This document shows positions 7,676 to 13,292 of a DNA stretch of 18,454 bases, piece after piece. The stretch's first letter is position 1. The number at the start of each line of letters is the position of its first letter. Source of the DNA: an uncultured Selenomonadaceae bacterium (GTDB lineage Bacteria > Bacillota > Negativicutes > Selenomonadales > Selenomonadaceae). The translations under genes and the position numbers were made by a program. Under the pieces are notes generated by a model that saw only the letters and a list, made by a program, of their open reading frames with translations, made no database searches and was not told the origin of the DNA. The stretch spans positions 1 to 18,454 of the forward strand of contig CAJOKY010000056.1 in NCBI GenBank assembly GCA_905235425.1, read 5' to 3'.

Positions 7676-8608
7676 ATGGCTAAGAAAAACCTTCACAAAG
7701 ACGTTGTGATAATCGGCGCCGGTATGGCGGGATTGACTGCGGCTCTGTACTGCGGCAGAATGAATCTTGACACGTTGGTTTTGGAGTCGGGATTAATCGG
7801 CGGGCAAATTGCAAACGCCGTAAGCATTGAAAATTATCCCGGCTTTGTAAGTGTCAGCGGCAGTGATTTAATTTCAACGTTGCAAAAGCAGGCTGAAAAT
7901 TTCGGTGCGGTTGTTGACGAATTTGACGTGATTGAAAAAGTTACGTTGACTTCTACGCCGAAAATTGTTGAGACTGAAGAGCATATTTACGAATGCGACG
8001 TTGTAATAATTGCGTCGGGTATGAACAGGCGTAAACTGCCTTTGCCGGAGGAAAAAAAATTCGCCGGACGCGGCGTTCATTATTGCGAACTTTGCGATGG
8101 GCATATGTACAAAGACAAAATCATTGCGGTTATGGGCGGCGGCAATGCGGCGGTTGACGCGGCTAATTTCTTAACAAAATACACAAACAAGTTATACTTG
8201 ATTCACCGTTCAGAATTCCGCGCAGATGAATTTTCTCAAAAACGAATTAAAGAAAATTCAAAAGTCGAAATTATGTTGCAGACGGAAATTAAAAAACTTC
8301 ACGGTGATAAACGCCTTGAAAATATCGACATACTCGACAAAAAAACCGGCGAAATGAAAAATATTGCGGTCGACGGCATTTTTGTAAATATCGGCGTTGA
8401 ACCCAATACCAAGCTTTTCAAAGGTCAAGTTAATATGAGTGAAAGCGGCAGGATTATTGCCGGTGAAGATTGCAAGACGAATATTGACGGCGTATTTGCG
8501 GCGGGCGACGTTCGCGAAAAAGTTATTCGTCAGCTTACCACTGCGGCGGCGGACGGTACGACGGCGGCTCTGCTTGCCGAAAAATATTTAGCGAAATTAA
8601 AAGCATAA
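7676..8608 (+). CDS. trxB: Thioredoxin reductase
   Basis: A 310-residue FAD/NADPH enzyme that reduces thioredoxin. The FAD-binding motif is GAGMAGLTAA (14-23), with the conserved GGQIANA and ENYPGF stretches at 42-57. The redox-active pair is Cys137-Cys140 in CELCDG; many family members have CATC, so the inner residues are unusual but the geometry is intact. The NADPH motif is GGGNAAVDAA (154-163) with HRSEFRA following. The C-terminal FAD motif is AAGDV plus QLTTAAADG. Length is typical (about 310). ATG 7676 has AAAAGGA seven bases upstream. It follows the ArsB/NhaD-type gene by 12 bases and ends at a strong terminator. With the glutaredoxin and peroxidase genes further on it forms a thiol-redox neighbourhood. 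Confidence 0.94.
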   Translation: MAKKNLHKDVVIIGAGMAGLTAALYCGRMNLDTLVLESGLIGGQIANAVSIENYPGFVSVSGSDLISTLQKQAENFGAVVDEFDVIEKVTLTSTPKIVETEEHIYECDVVIIASGMNRRKLPLPEEKKFAGRGVHYCELCDGHMYKDKIIAVMGGGNAAVDAANFLTKYTNKLYLIHRSEFRADEFSQKRIKENSKVEIMLQTEIKKLHGDKRLENIDILDKKTGEMKNIAVDGIFVNIGVEPNTKLFKGQVNMSESGRIIAGEDCKTNIDGVFAAGDVREKVIRQLTTAAADGTTAALLAEKYLAKLKA

Positions 8609-8632
8609 AAAAATAAGCTACATTGACTAAAA

Positions 8633-8700
8633 AAACTCTGCGTGCTAAGATTGGCTTACCAAACAATCACTTAGCAAAGCGCAGAGTTTATTTATTTTTT
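8633..8700 (+). terminator. Rho-independent terminator after trxB
   Basis: The arm AAACTCTGCGtGCTAAG (8633-8649) pairs with CTTAGCaaaGCGCAGAGTTT (8670-8689), two perfect blocks separated by a small bulge, over a 20-base loop, followed by a T-rich run to 8700. The arms are also fairly symmetrical, so it could serve transcription from the other side. Confidence 0.8.
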
Positions 8701-8750
8701 AATTTTACAACGCTTGCGCTTTGTTTGTCAATACGAAAGGCGGAGCGTTT

Positions 8751-9233
8751 ATGAAAGTATTCGGGGTAGTGTATCTTATCATTAACTTGGTCAACGGCAA
8801 AAAGTATGTCGGTTAAACCATTAAAACGCCGGCAAAGCGTTTCAATGAACATTCTCGTCAAGATACAATGATTGGCAGGGCGATTCGCAAGCACGGCAAG
8901 GAAAATTTTCGTTATGGCGTAATTAAAAGTTGCATGTCAAAATAGGAAATGGATTATTGGGAAAAATTTTTCATAAAAACCTTGAAAACCAAATCCCCAA
9001 CCGGCTACAATCTGACTGACGGTGGCGAAGGAATTGTCGGATTAAAACGTACACTTGAGCATAGAAGAAAAATTAGCATTGCGAATACAGGCAAAAAACA
9101 TTCTATTGCATCTCGAATGAAAATGCGCGCCTCAAAAATTGGTAAGCCGTTTTTGCCCGAACATCGCGCAAAACTCAGCAAAGCTCTCAAGGGCGTTTCA
9201 AAATCTCCTCAACATGGCGTAAATATTTTTTAG
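8751..9233 (+). pseudogene. GIY-YIG homing-type endonuclease with NUMOD3 repeats, two in-frame stops
   Basis: One continuous frame from ATG 8751 (GGCGGAG upstream) to TAG 9231 encodes a free-standing GIY-YIG nuclease, a selfish DNA-cleaving gene. The N-terminus has VVYLI and KKYVG, the two halves of the catalytic GIY-YIG signature, then RFNEH and AIRKHGKENF. The middle has EMDYWEKFFI and GYNLTDGGEG. The C-terminus has about three NUMOD3-type DNA-binding repeats (LKRTLEHRRKIS, GKKHSIASRMKM, GKPFLPEHRAKLS). TAA at 8814 stands where YVGQT needs Gln, and TAG at 8943 where Glu or Gln is expected. No frameshift is seen, so decay is recent. A later ATG (8949) would start an ORF of 94 codons, but that would lack the nuclease domain. 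It lies between trxB and a broken HTH gene. Confidence 0.85.
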
Positions 9234-9250
9234 CGCGACGAGGGAATAGT

Positions 9251-9491
9251 CCCTTTAAAAATTTGACAGCTGAAATTGACAAAATGAAACTGACGTATAC
9301 TTATTTGGCTAAACTTTTGGGATTGACACAGCAAAATGTTTCGCGTAAAATGCTTGGACAAAGAAATTTCACAGAAAAGCGCTGAGAAGCCCCCTTCTTT
9401 AGACGTGGGGTTGTTGACAGAAAAAGACAAAGTTAAGTTAGCCGAGATTTTCGGAAAACCGATAGAATATTTGTTACAAGAAACAGTTTAA
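9251..9491 (+). pseudogene. Small Cro/CI-type helix-turn-helix regulator broken by a 46-bp insert
   Basis: From about 9251 one frame reads FKNLTAEIDK, then MKLTYTYLAKLLGLTQQNVS and RKMLGQRNFTE, a helix-turn-helix of the phage-repressor kind. It then stops at TGA inside an insert. After the insert the same protein resumes in another frame as KDKVKLAEIFGKPIEYLLQ to TAA 9489. Deleting exactly 46 bp between the ACAGAAAA repeats rejoins FTE to KDKVKLAE in frame, giving about 65 residues. The original start is not obvious; ATG 9284 or TTG 9263 are possible, and the 5' end may have been lost when the upstream endonuclease arrived. Such small regulators are typical of phage or mobile elements. The target is unknown. 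Confidence 0.72.
9371..9424 (+). mobile_element. 46-bp insert resembling an IS200/IS605 right end, flanked by ACAGAAAA direct repeats
   Basis: ACAGAAAA occurs at 9371-9378 and again at 9417-9424. The sequence between starts GCGCTGAGAAG and holds GCCCCC (9390-9395), TCTTTAGA (9397-9404) and GTGGGG (9405-9410), then TTGTTGAC. The CCCC/GGGG arms and inner TCT/AGA can form an imperfect hairpin of the kind seen at the transposon end downstream of TnpB genes. No transposase is present, so this would be a remnant or a very short non-autonomous piece. The family assignment rests on recall, not on a search. Confidence 0.5.
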
Positions 9492-9505
9492 AGGAGGGAA
9501 CTTTT

Positions 9506-9736
9506 ATGGTGAAAATTTATGGCTTCGAGAGTTGCGGGTGGTGTGCCAAATGTAAAGCCTATCTTCAGTCAAAAGGCGTAGAGTATGAATTTCATGACAT
9601 TGAACTTAATCCGGAAGATGCCGAAGCTTGCGAAAAGCTTACCGGCGACACTGCCGTTCCCGTCATTACGGCGGACGACAAAAATTACGTCTTGGGTTTT
9701 GATAAGGCGAAGATTGACGAGTTGCTCGGCTTGTAA
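9506..9736 (+). CDS. Glutaredoxin-like thiol oxidoreductase
   Basis: A 76-residue thioredoxin-fold protein that would exchange disulfides in the cytoplasm. The active-site region is Cys10-Gly-Trp-Cys13 followed by Cys16 (SCGWCAKC), differing from the common CPYC of glutaredoxins. The cis-Pro loop TAVPVIT is at ~49-55, and length fits small glutaredoxins. ATG 9506 is preceded by AAAGGAGGG, the strongest ribosome binding site in this region. Only 18 bases separate its stop from the glutathione peroxidase start, so the two form an operon and the small protein may be the electron donor of the peroxidase, or a link from TrxB. That pairing is inference from position. Confidence 0.88.
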   Translation: MVKIYGFESCGWCAKCKAYLQSKGVEYEFHDIELNPEDAEACEKLTGDTAVPVITADDKNYVLGFDKAKIDELLGL

Positions 9737-9754
9737 AATTTGGAGGAAATTTTA

Positions 9755-10300
9755 GTGGGCATTTATGATTTCACCGTAAAAACCAATCGCGGCGTTGAAA
9801 AAAATTTGGGCGATTACAAAGGCAAAGTGCTTTTAATCGTCAACACTGCCAGCAAGTGCGGCTTTACTCCGCAGTTTAAAGAGTTGCAGGAGCTTTACGA
9901 TAAGTACAAAGACAAAGGTTTGGAAATTCTCGGTTTTCCGTGCAACCAATTTGCCGGACAAGAGCCAGGTACTAATGAAGAAGTTCAAAGTTTTTGTCGC
10001 GTAAATTACGGCGTAAAATTTCAGATTTTTGAAAAAGGCGACGTTCGCGGCGAAACTGCGCAACCGCTTTTCAAGTACTTGACCGCGCAGAAAAAATTTG
10101 AGGGATTTGACGAATCTCATCCCATTGCCAATCCGCTTATGGACGCGCTTAAAAAGAATTTCCCTGAATATTTGGAAGGCGACGGCATTAAGTGGAACTT
10201 CACGAAATTTTTGGTTGACAGAGAAGGTAACGTTGTAGCGCGTTTTGAACCTACGACAACGCCCGCGTCAATCGCCGGTGACATAGAATCGTTATTGTAA
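9755..10300 (+). CDS. Glutathione peroxidase family thiol peroxidase
   Basis: A 181-residue cytoplasmic peroxidase reducing hydrogen or lipid peroxides. The catalytic tetrad is visible: Cys35 in NTASKCGFT, Gln69 in FPCNQFAGQEPG, Trp147 and Asn148 in IKWNF. Cys63 in FPCNQF is the usual resolving residue of thioredoxin-dependent bacterial members, so the electron donor is probably a thioredoxin or the adjacent glutaredoxin-like protein, not glutathione. The start is set at GTG 9755, eight bases after GGAGG; a TTG at 9740 in the same frame would overlap that site. A Cys and not Sec codon is used. The gene is followed at once by a heptanucleotide repeat array. Confidence 0.93.
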   Translation: MGIYDFTVKTNRGVEKNLGDYKGKVLLIVNTASKCGFTPQFKELQELYDKYKDKGLEILGFPCNQFAGQEPGTNEEVQSFCRVNYGVKFQIFEKGDVRGETAQPLFKYLTAQKKFEGFDESHPIANPLMDALKKNFPEYLEGDGIKWNFTKFLVDREGNVVARFEPTTTPASIAGDIESLL

Positions 10301-10303
10301 AGT

Positions 10304-10338
10304 GTAGTAAGTAGTAAATAGTAAGTAGTAAGTAGTGA
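10304..10338 (+). repeat. Heptanucleotide tandem array (GTAGTAA), five units
   Basis: Five head-to-tail 7-bp units: GTAGTAA at 10304, 10311 and 10325, with variants ATAGTAA (10318) and GTAGTGA (10332). The array starts three bases after the gpx stop and lies upstream of hemW. It is the reverse complement of the ACTACTN family seen at 17865-17920. Confidence 0.93.
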
Positions 10339-10515
10339 AGAGGTGTTACCGTTCGTCTTATGGCGGCGGTATTTTTTTGATGTTAAAATTCATATTCCAT
10401 TCTGCGCGGCGAAATGTAATTACTGCGCCTTCAATTCAAAAGTTGCCAAAAGTTGCACCTGCCGACCTGCGCGAAAGTTACGTTGACGCGATTGTATCCG
10501 AAATTAAAACTAATC

Positions 10516-10543
10516 CCTGCTCCCTAATCCCTGTTCCCTCAAT
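10516..10543 (+). repeat. CCTNNTC heptanucleotide array, copy 1 of the hemW duplication
   Basis: Three CCTNNTC units with NN = GC, AA, GT, flanked by CTAATC and CCTCAAT. The equivalent position in copy 2 (10723-10750) has the same number of units but different dinucleotides. Confidence 0.85.
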
Positions 10544-10580
10544 ATATTTCGGCGGCGGTATTTTTTTTGAGGTTAAAAAT

Positions 10581-11714
10581 TTGTCTGAAAAAATTTCTGT
10601 CTACATTCATATTCCATTCTGCGCGGCGAAATGTAATTACTGCGCCTTCAATTCAAAAGTTGCACCTGCCGACCTGCGCGAAAGTTACGTTGACGCGATT
10701 ATCACCGAAATTAAAACTAATCCCTGTTCCCTGCTCCCTGTTCCCTCAATATATTTCGGCGGCGGCACTCCAACTGTTTTGACGCTGAATCAGCTGGGAA
10801 AAATTTTTAACGCCGTAAGAAATAAATTCCACGTTTATGAAAATGCTGAAATTACGATTGAGGCTAATCCCGGTACCGTTGATAAAAATTTTCTGCGCGA
10901 ACTGCGTACAATCGGCTTTAACCGAATCAGTTTAGGCGTGCAAAGTTTTAACGACGCACTTTTAAAAATTCTCGGCAGAATACACAATTCCAAAACAGCT
11001 ATTAGTACCGTGACAAATACGCGAAATATTTTTGACAACGTAAGCATAGATTTAATGTACTCTCTGCCGAATCAAACTTTGGACGACGTGAAATTTGACG
11101 TGCAACGCGCCGCCGATTTAAATGTAAATCACATTTCGATTTACGGCTTGGAAGTTGAGGAAGGTACAAAATTTTTTCAGCTACACGAAGAAGGCAGGCT
11201 TAATCTGCCGGATGAAAATATTTGCGGCGATATGTACGATTACATTACTGAAATACTGCCGCGTTTAGGTTATGAACGCTACGAAGTCAGCAACTTTGCT
11301 AAAGACGGCAAAAAAAGCCGTCACAATATCGGCTATTGGACAGGCAGAAAATATTTCGGTTTCGGTGCAGGTGCGCACTCTTACAGCGGTGAACTGCGTA
11401 CATCGAACATTGCCGACGTTGAAAGTTATGTTAAAAAAATTCGCGCAGGTTCGGACGTTTCGCAGCTTGAAGAAGTTGTCACGAAACAGGCGGCTATGGA
11501 AGAATTTTGTTTTTTGGGTCTGCGTATGACTGAAGGCATTGACGCGCAGATTTTTCTTAAAAAATTCGGCGAAAATATTTTTGACGTTTACAAAAATGTT
11601 ATAGAAAAAAATTTGCGGCTTGGCTTAATCGACATAAGCGGCGACAAAATATTTTTGACGGCACGCGGTATGAAGGTCGGCAACGTCGTATTTTCAGATT
11701 TTCTACTGTCATAA
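10581..11714 (+). CDS. hemW: HemW-type radical SAM protein (heme chaperone; coproporphyrinogen III oxidase-like)
   Basis: A 377-residue radical SAM protein. The N-terminus reads ISVYIHIPFCAAKCNYCAF, holding the CxxxCxxC motif for the 4Fe-4S cluster, then YFGGGTPTVL and the EANPGTVD and RISLGVQSFND stretches of the family. HemW binds heme and delivers it to hemoproteins; it is often mislabelled HemN. Length fits (about 380). The start is set at TTG 10581, eight bases after TGAGGT; the frame is open further up (to 10335), but that part is a degenerate duplicate of the gene's own 5' end. Between EIKT and SIYFGGG a CCTNNTC heptamer array is translated as NPCSLLPVP, replacing the variable loop. 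It ends at a terminator. Confidence 0.92.
   Translation: MSEKISVYIHIPFCAAKCNYCAFNSKVAPADLRESYVDAIITEIKTNPCSLLPVPSIYFGGGTPTVLTLNQLGKIFNAVRNKFHVYENAEITIEANPGTVDKNFLRELRTIGFNRISLGVQSFNDALLKILGRIHNSKTAISTVTNTRNIFDNVSIDLMYSLPNQTLDDVKFDVQRAADLNVNHISIYGLEVEEGTKFFQLHEEGRLNLPDENICGDMYDYITEILPRLGYERYEVSNFAKDGKKSRHNIGYWTGRKYFGFGAGAHSYSGELRTSNIADVESYVKKIRAGSDVSQLEEVVTKQAAMEEFCFLGLRMTEGIDAQIFLKKFGENIFDVYKNVIEKNLRLGLIDISGDKIFLTARGMKVGNVVFSDFLLS
10723..10750 (+). repeat. CCTNNTC heptanucleotide array inside the hemW coding region
   Basis: Three CCTNNTC units with NN = GT, GC, GT, preceded by CTAATC and followed by CCTCAAT, read in frame as part of hemW. Three 7-bp units equal 21 bases, so the frame is kept only in multiples of three units. 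Confidence 0.88.
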
Positions 11715-11718
11715 GTAT

Positions 11719-11749
11719 AAAGCCTTGATATAAGTCAGGGCTTTTTTTT
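11719..11749 (+). terminator. Rho-independent terminator after hemW
   Basis: AAAGCCttGA (11719-11728) pairs with TCagGGCTTT (11735-11744) over a six-base loop, followed by eight Ts. It lies five bases after the hemW stop and separates hemW from phoH. Confidence 0.85.
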
Positions 11750-11797
11750 ATTTGGTGAATGTTGTAGAATAACGCGCATTAAGGAAGTGATTTTTAT

Positions 11798-12754
11798 TTG
11801 ACAAAAAAGAAAATTGAGTTTGCAGATGCCGACGAGACGCGCTCGGTATTGGGAGATCGCGACGAATTTTTACAGGCGATTGACGCCAAATTTAATTGCA
11901 AAATTTTTAGCAGAGGAAATTTTATCGAACTTGCCGGCGATGATGACGAAGTGGCACGCGCTGAAAAAATTATCGGCGAATTGCAACGGCTTTATCAAGG
12001 CGGGAATGTTATCACGATGAATGACGTTGCCGCCGCAATTAAGCTGACTAAGTCAGACCGCGCAGAGGTGATGCGTAAAATGTTTGGCGAAACGCTTATT
12101 GTTACAGCGAAGGGTACGCATATTCACGCCAAAAGTGTTGGTCAGCAAAATTATATCGACACAATGAAAAGTCACGTCGTGACCTTCGGCATTGGTCCCG
12201 CCGGTACAGGCAAAACTTTTCTTGCCGTTGCAATGGCGGCGTACTATCTGCGCGTGCGTGAAGTCAAGAAAATTATTTTGACGCGTCCTGCAGTTGAGGC
12301 AGGTGAACGATTGGGATTTTTGCCCGGCGATATGCAGGAGAAGGTTGATCCATACTTACGCCCGCTTTATGACGCGTTGCAGGAAATTTTGGGCTTTGAT
12401 ATGTACCAAAAATTTTTTTCACGCGGCATTATAGAAATTGCGCCGCTTGCATATATGCGCGGACGAACTTTGAATGACGCGTTTATAATTTTGGACGAGG
12501 CGCAGAATACCACAAGTCAGCAGATGAAAATGTTTTTGACGCGGCTGGGTTTCGGTTCGCGCATGGCGGTTACCGGAGACTTGACACAGATTGACTTGCC
12601 GCGCGGCGTGAAGTCGGGACTTGCAGAGGCTGTAGAAATTTTAAAATCTGTTAAAGGTATCGGCATTTGCGAACTTGATTCAAGCGACGTTGTACGCCAC
12701 GAAATTGTTTCAAAAATCATTGAAGCGTATGAGGGATTAGGGAGGAGGAATTAG
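11798..12754 (+). CDS. phoH: PhoH-like ATPase
   Basis: A 318-residue cytoplasmic P-loop ATPase of the PhoH/PhoL family, linked to RNA metabolism and ribosome maturation through its constant neighbour ybeY. A KH-like N-terminal region (~20-65) precedes the Walker A GPAGTGKT (133-140). The Walker B is IILDEAQNT with the family stretch TSQQMKMFLTRLG, then VTGDLTQIDLP. The TTG start at 11798 follows AAGGAAGTGA (11781-11790). The last codons (GLGRRN) and the TAG stop lie inside a degenerate GANNAGG heptamer array, so the native C-terminus after EAYE has been overwritten by repeat DNA; family members end near this point, so little is lost. ybeY follows after 71 bases, an unusually large gap for this pair. 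Confidence 0.94.
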   Translation: MTKKKIEFADADETRSVLGDRDEFLQAIDAKFNCKIFSRGNFIELAGDDDEVARAEKIIGELQRLYQGGNVITMNDVAAAIKLTKSDRAEVMRKMFGETLIVTAKGTHIHAKSVGQQNYIDTMKSHVVTFGIGPAGTGKTFLAVAMAAYYLRVREVKKIILTRPAVEAGERLGFLPGDMQEKVDPYLRPLYDALQEILGFDMYQKFFSRGIIEIAPLAYMRGRTLNDAFIILDEAQNTTSQQMKMFLTRLGFGSRMAVTGDLTQIDLPRGVKSGLAEAVEILKSVKGIGICELDSSDVVRHEIVSKIIEAYEGLGRRN

Positions 12755-12776
12755 GGAGGAGCGATTGAGAATTGGG
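12735..12776 (+). repeat. Degenerate heptanucleotide array in GANNAGG orientation at the 3' end of phoH
   Basis: GATTAGG (12735) and GAGGAGG (12742) are exact reverse complements of the CCTNNTC pattern. The next units (AATTAGG, GAGGAGC, GATTGAG, AATTGGG) are progressively changed. The TAG stop of phoH falls in the third unit. GGGATTAGGGA (12733-12743) pairs perfectly with TCCCTAATCCC (12792-12802) in the facing array. Confidence 0.75.
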
Positions 12777-12786
12777 GAATAATAAA

Positions 12787-12821
12787 CCTGATCCCTAATC
12801 CCTGATCCCTGTTCCCTAATA
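12787..12821 (+). repeat. CCTNNTC heptanucleotide array directly before ybeY
   Basis: Four exact CCTNNTC units with NN = GA, AA, GA, GT, then CCTAATA. The array ends five bases before the ybeY ATG, where a ribosome binding site would be expected. It faces the inverted array at 12735-12776. Confidence 0.9.
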
Positions 12822-12825
12822 TAAA

Positions 12826-13287
12826 ATGAATGTTATAATAAGCATTACACCTGACACTTTGCCGGTGGAAGATTACATAGAATCAGAAATTATTCGTGCG
12901 GCGGAATTGGTAGGCAAACTCTACGACGCCGAAAATTCCGAACTCAGCATAACTTTGACAGACGATGTACATATACACGAACTCAATAAAAATTTTCGCG
13001 GCGTTGACAGACCAACCGACGTGTTATCCTTCGCATTTCGTGAAAGCGACGAGCCGGAAATTTTAAATCAGCAAACAGAAATTCTAGGTGACATTATAAT
13101 TTCACTTGAACGAGCCAAAATGCAGGCTGAAGATTTCGGACATCCATACCTGCGCGAAGTCGTATTTTTAACGGTACACGGGCTTTTACACCTTCTCGGC
13201 TACGATCACATTGAGGAGGCTGATAGAATTGAAATGGAGCGCGAACAGGATTTTGTCATGGCAGAATTAGGCATCGGAAGGGATTAA
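12826..13287 (+). CDS. ybeY: Endoribonuclease YbeY (16S rRNA maturation)
   Basis: A 153-residue zinc-dependent endoribonuclease of 16S rRNA 3' processing and ribosome quality control. The metal site is HGLLHLLGYDH, with His118, His122 and His128, preceded by FRGVDRPTDVLSFAF and LGDIIISLERA, the other two conserved blocks. Length is typical (about 150). ATG 12826 is the only reasonable start, since it gives the standard N-terminus, but there is no Shine-Dalgarno sequence: the preceding 35 bases are a C/T-rich heptamer array. Translation may be leaderless-like, weak, or helped by coupling. fliB follows five bases after the stop, with its ribosome binding site inside the ybeY 3' end. Confidence 0.95.
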   Translation: MNVIISITPDTLPVEDYIESEIIRAAELVGKLYDAENSELSITLTDDVHIHELNKNFRGVDRPTDVLSFAFRESDEPEILNQQTEILGDIIISLERAKMQAEDFGHPYLREVVFLTVHGLLHLLGYDHIEEADRIEMEREQDFVMAELGIGRD

Positions 13288-13292
13288 ATTTT

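Larger units (their letters stand above)
10362..10757 (+). repeat. Partial tandem duplication of the hemW leader and 5' coding region
   Basis: Copy 1 is 10362-10550 and copy 2 is 10551-10757. Each starts with GGCGGCGGTATTTTTTT, and a third GGCGGCGG (10758) ends the tract inside hemW. This is what unequal crossing over between GGCGGCGG in the leader and GGCGGCGG in the codons for the FGGG motif would give. Copy 1 has lost about 27 bases covering the start and first codons and gained a 10-bp internal duplication around 10440-10460 that shifts frame, so it is non-coding debris. Copy 2 holds the functional start of hemW. Confidence 0.88.

Noticed and set aside
8814..8945. Stop-codon recoding (UAA/UAG read as Gln) in the GIY-YIG gene
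   Set aside because: Other genes here use TAA, TAG and TGA as normal terminators, for example glnS (TAA), era (TAG) and rex (TGA), so simple nonsense mutations in a dead selfish gene are the better explanation.
10304..10338. CRISPR array
   Set aside because: Units are 7 bp, contiguous and without spacers; the same holds for the other heptamer arrays.
10335..10580. Upstream extension of hemW from GTG 10335 (82 extra residues)
   Set aside because: The extension is a degenerate duplicate of the gene's own leader and 5' end, partly out of its original frame; TTG 10581 has a proper ribosome binding site and gives the standard N-terminus.
11765..11770. TAGAAT as -10 promoter of phoH
   Set aside because: The spacing to the start is plausible, but no -35 hexamer fits (the position falls in the hemW terminator T tract), so it was not called.
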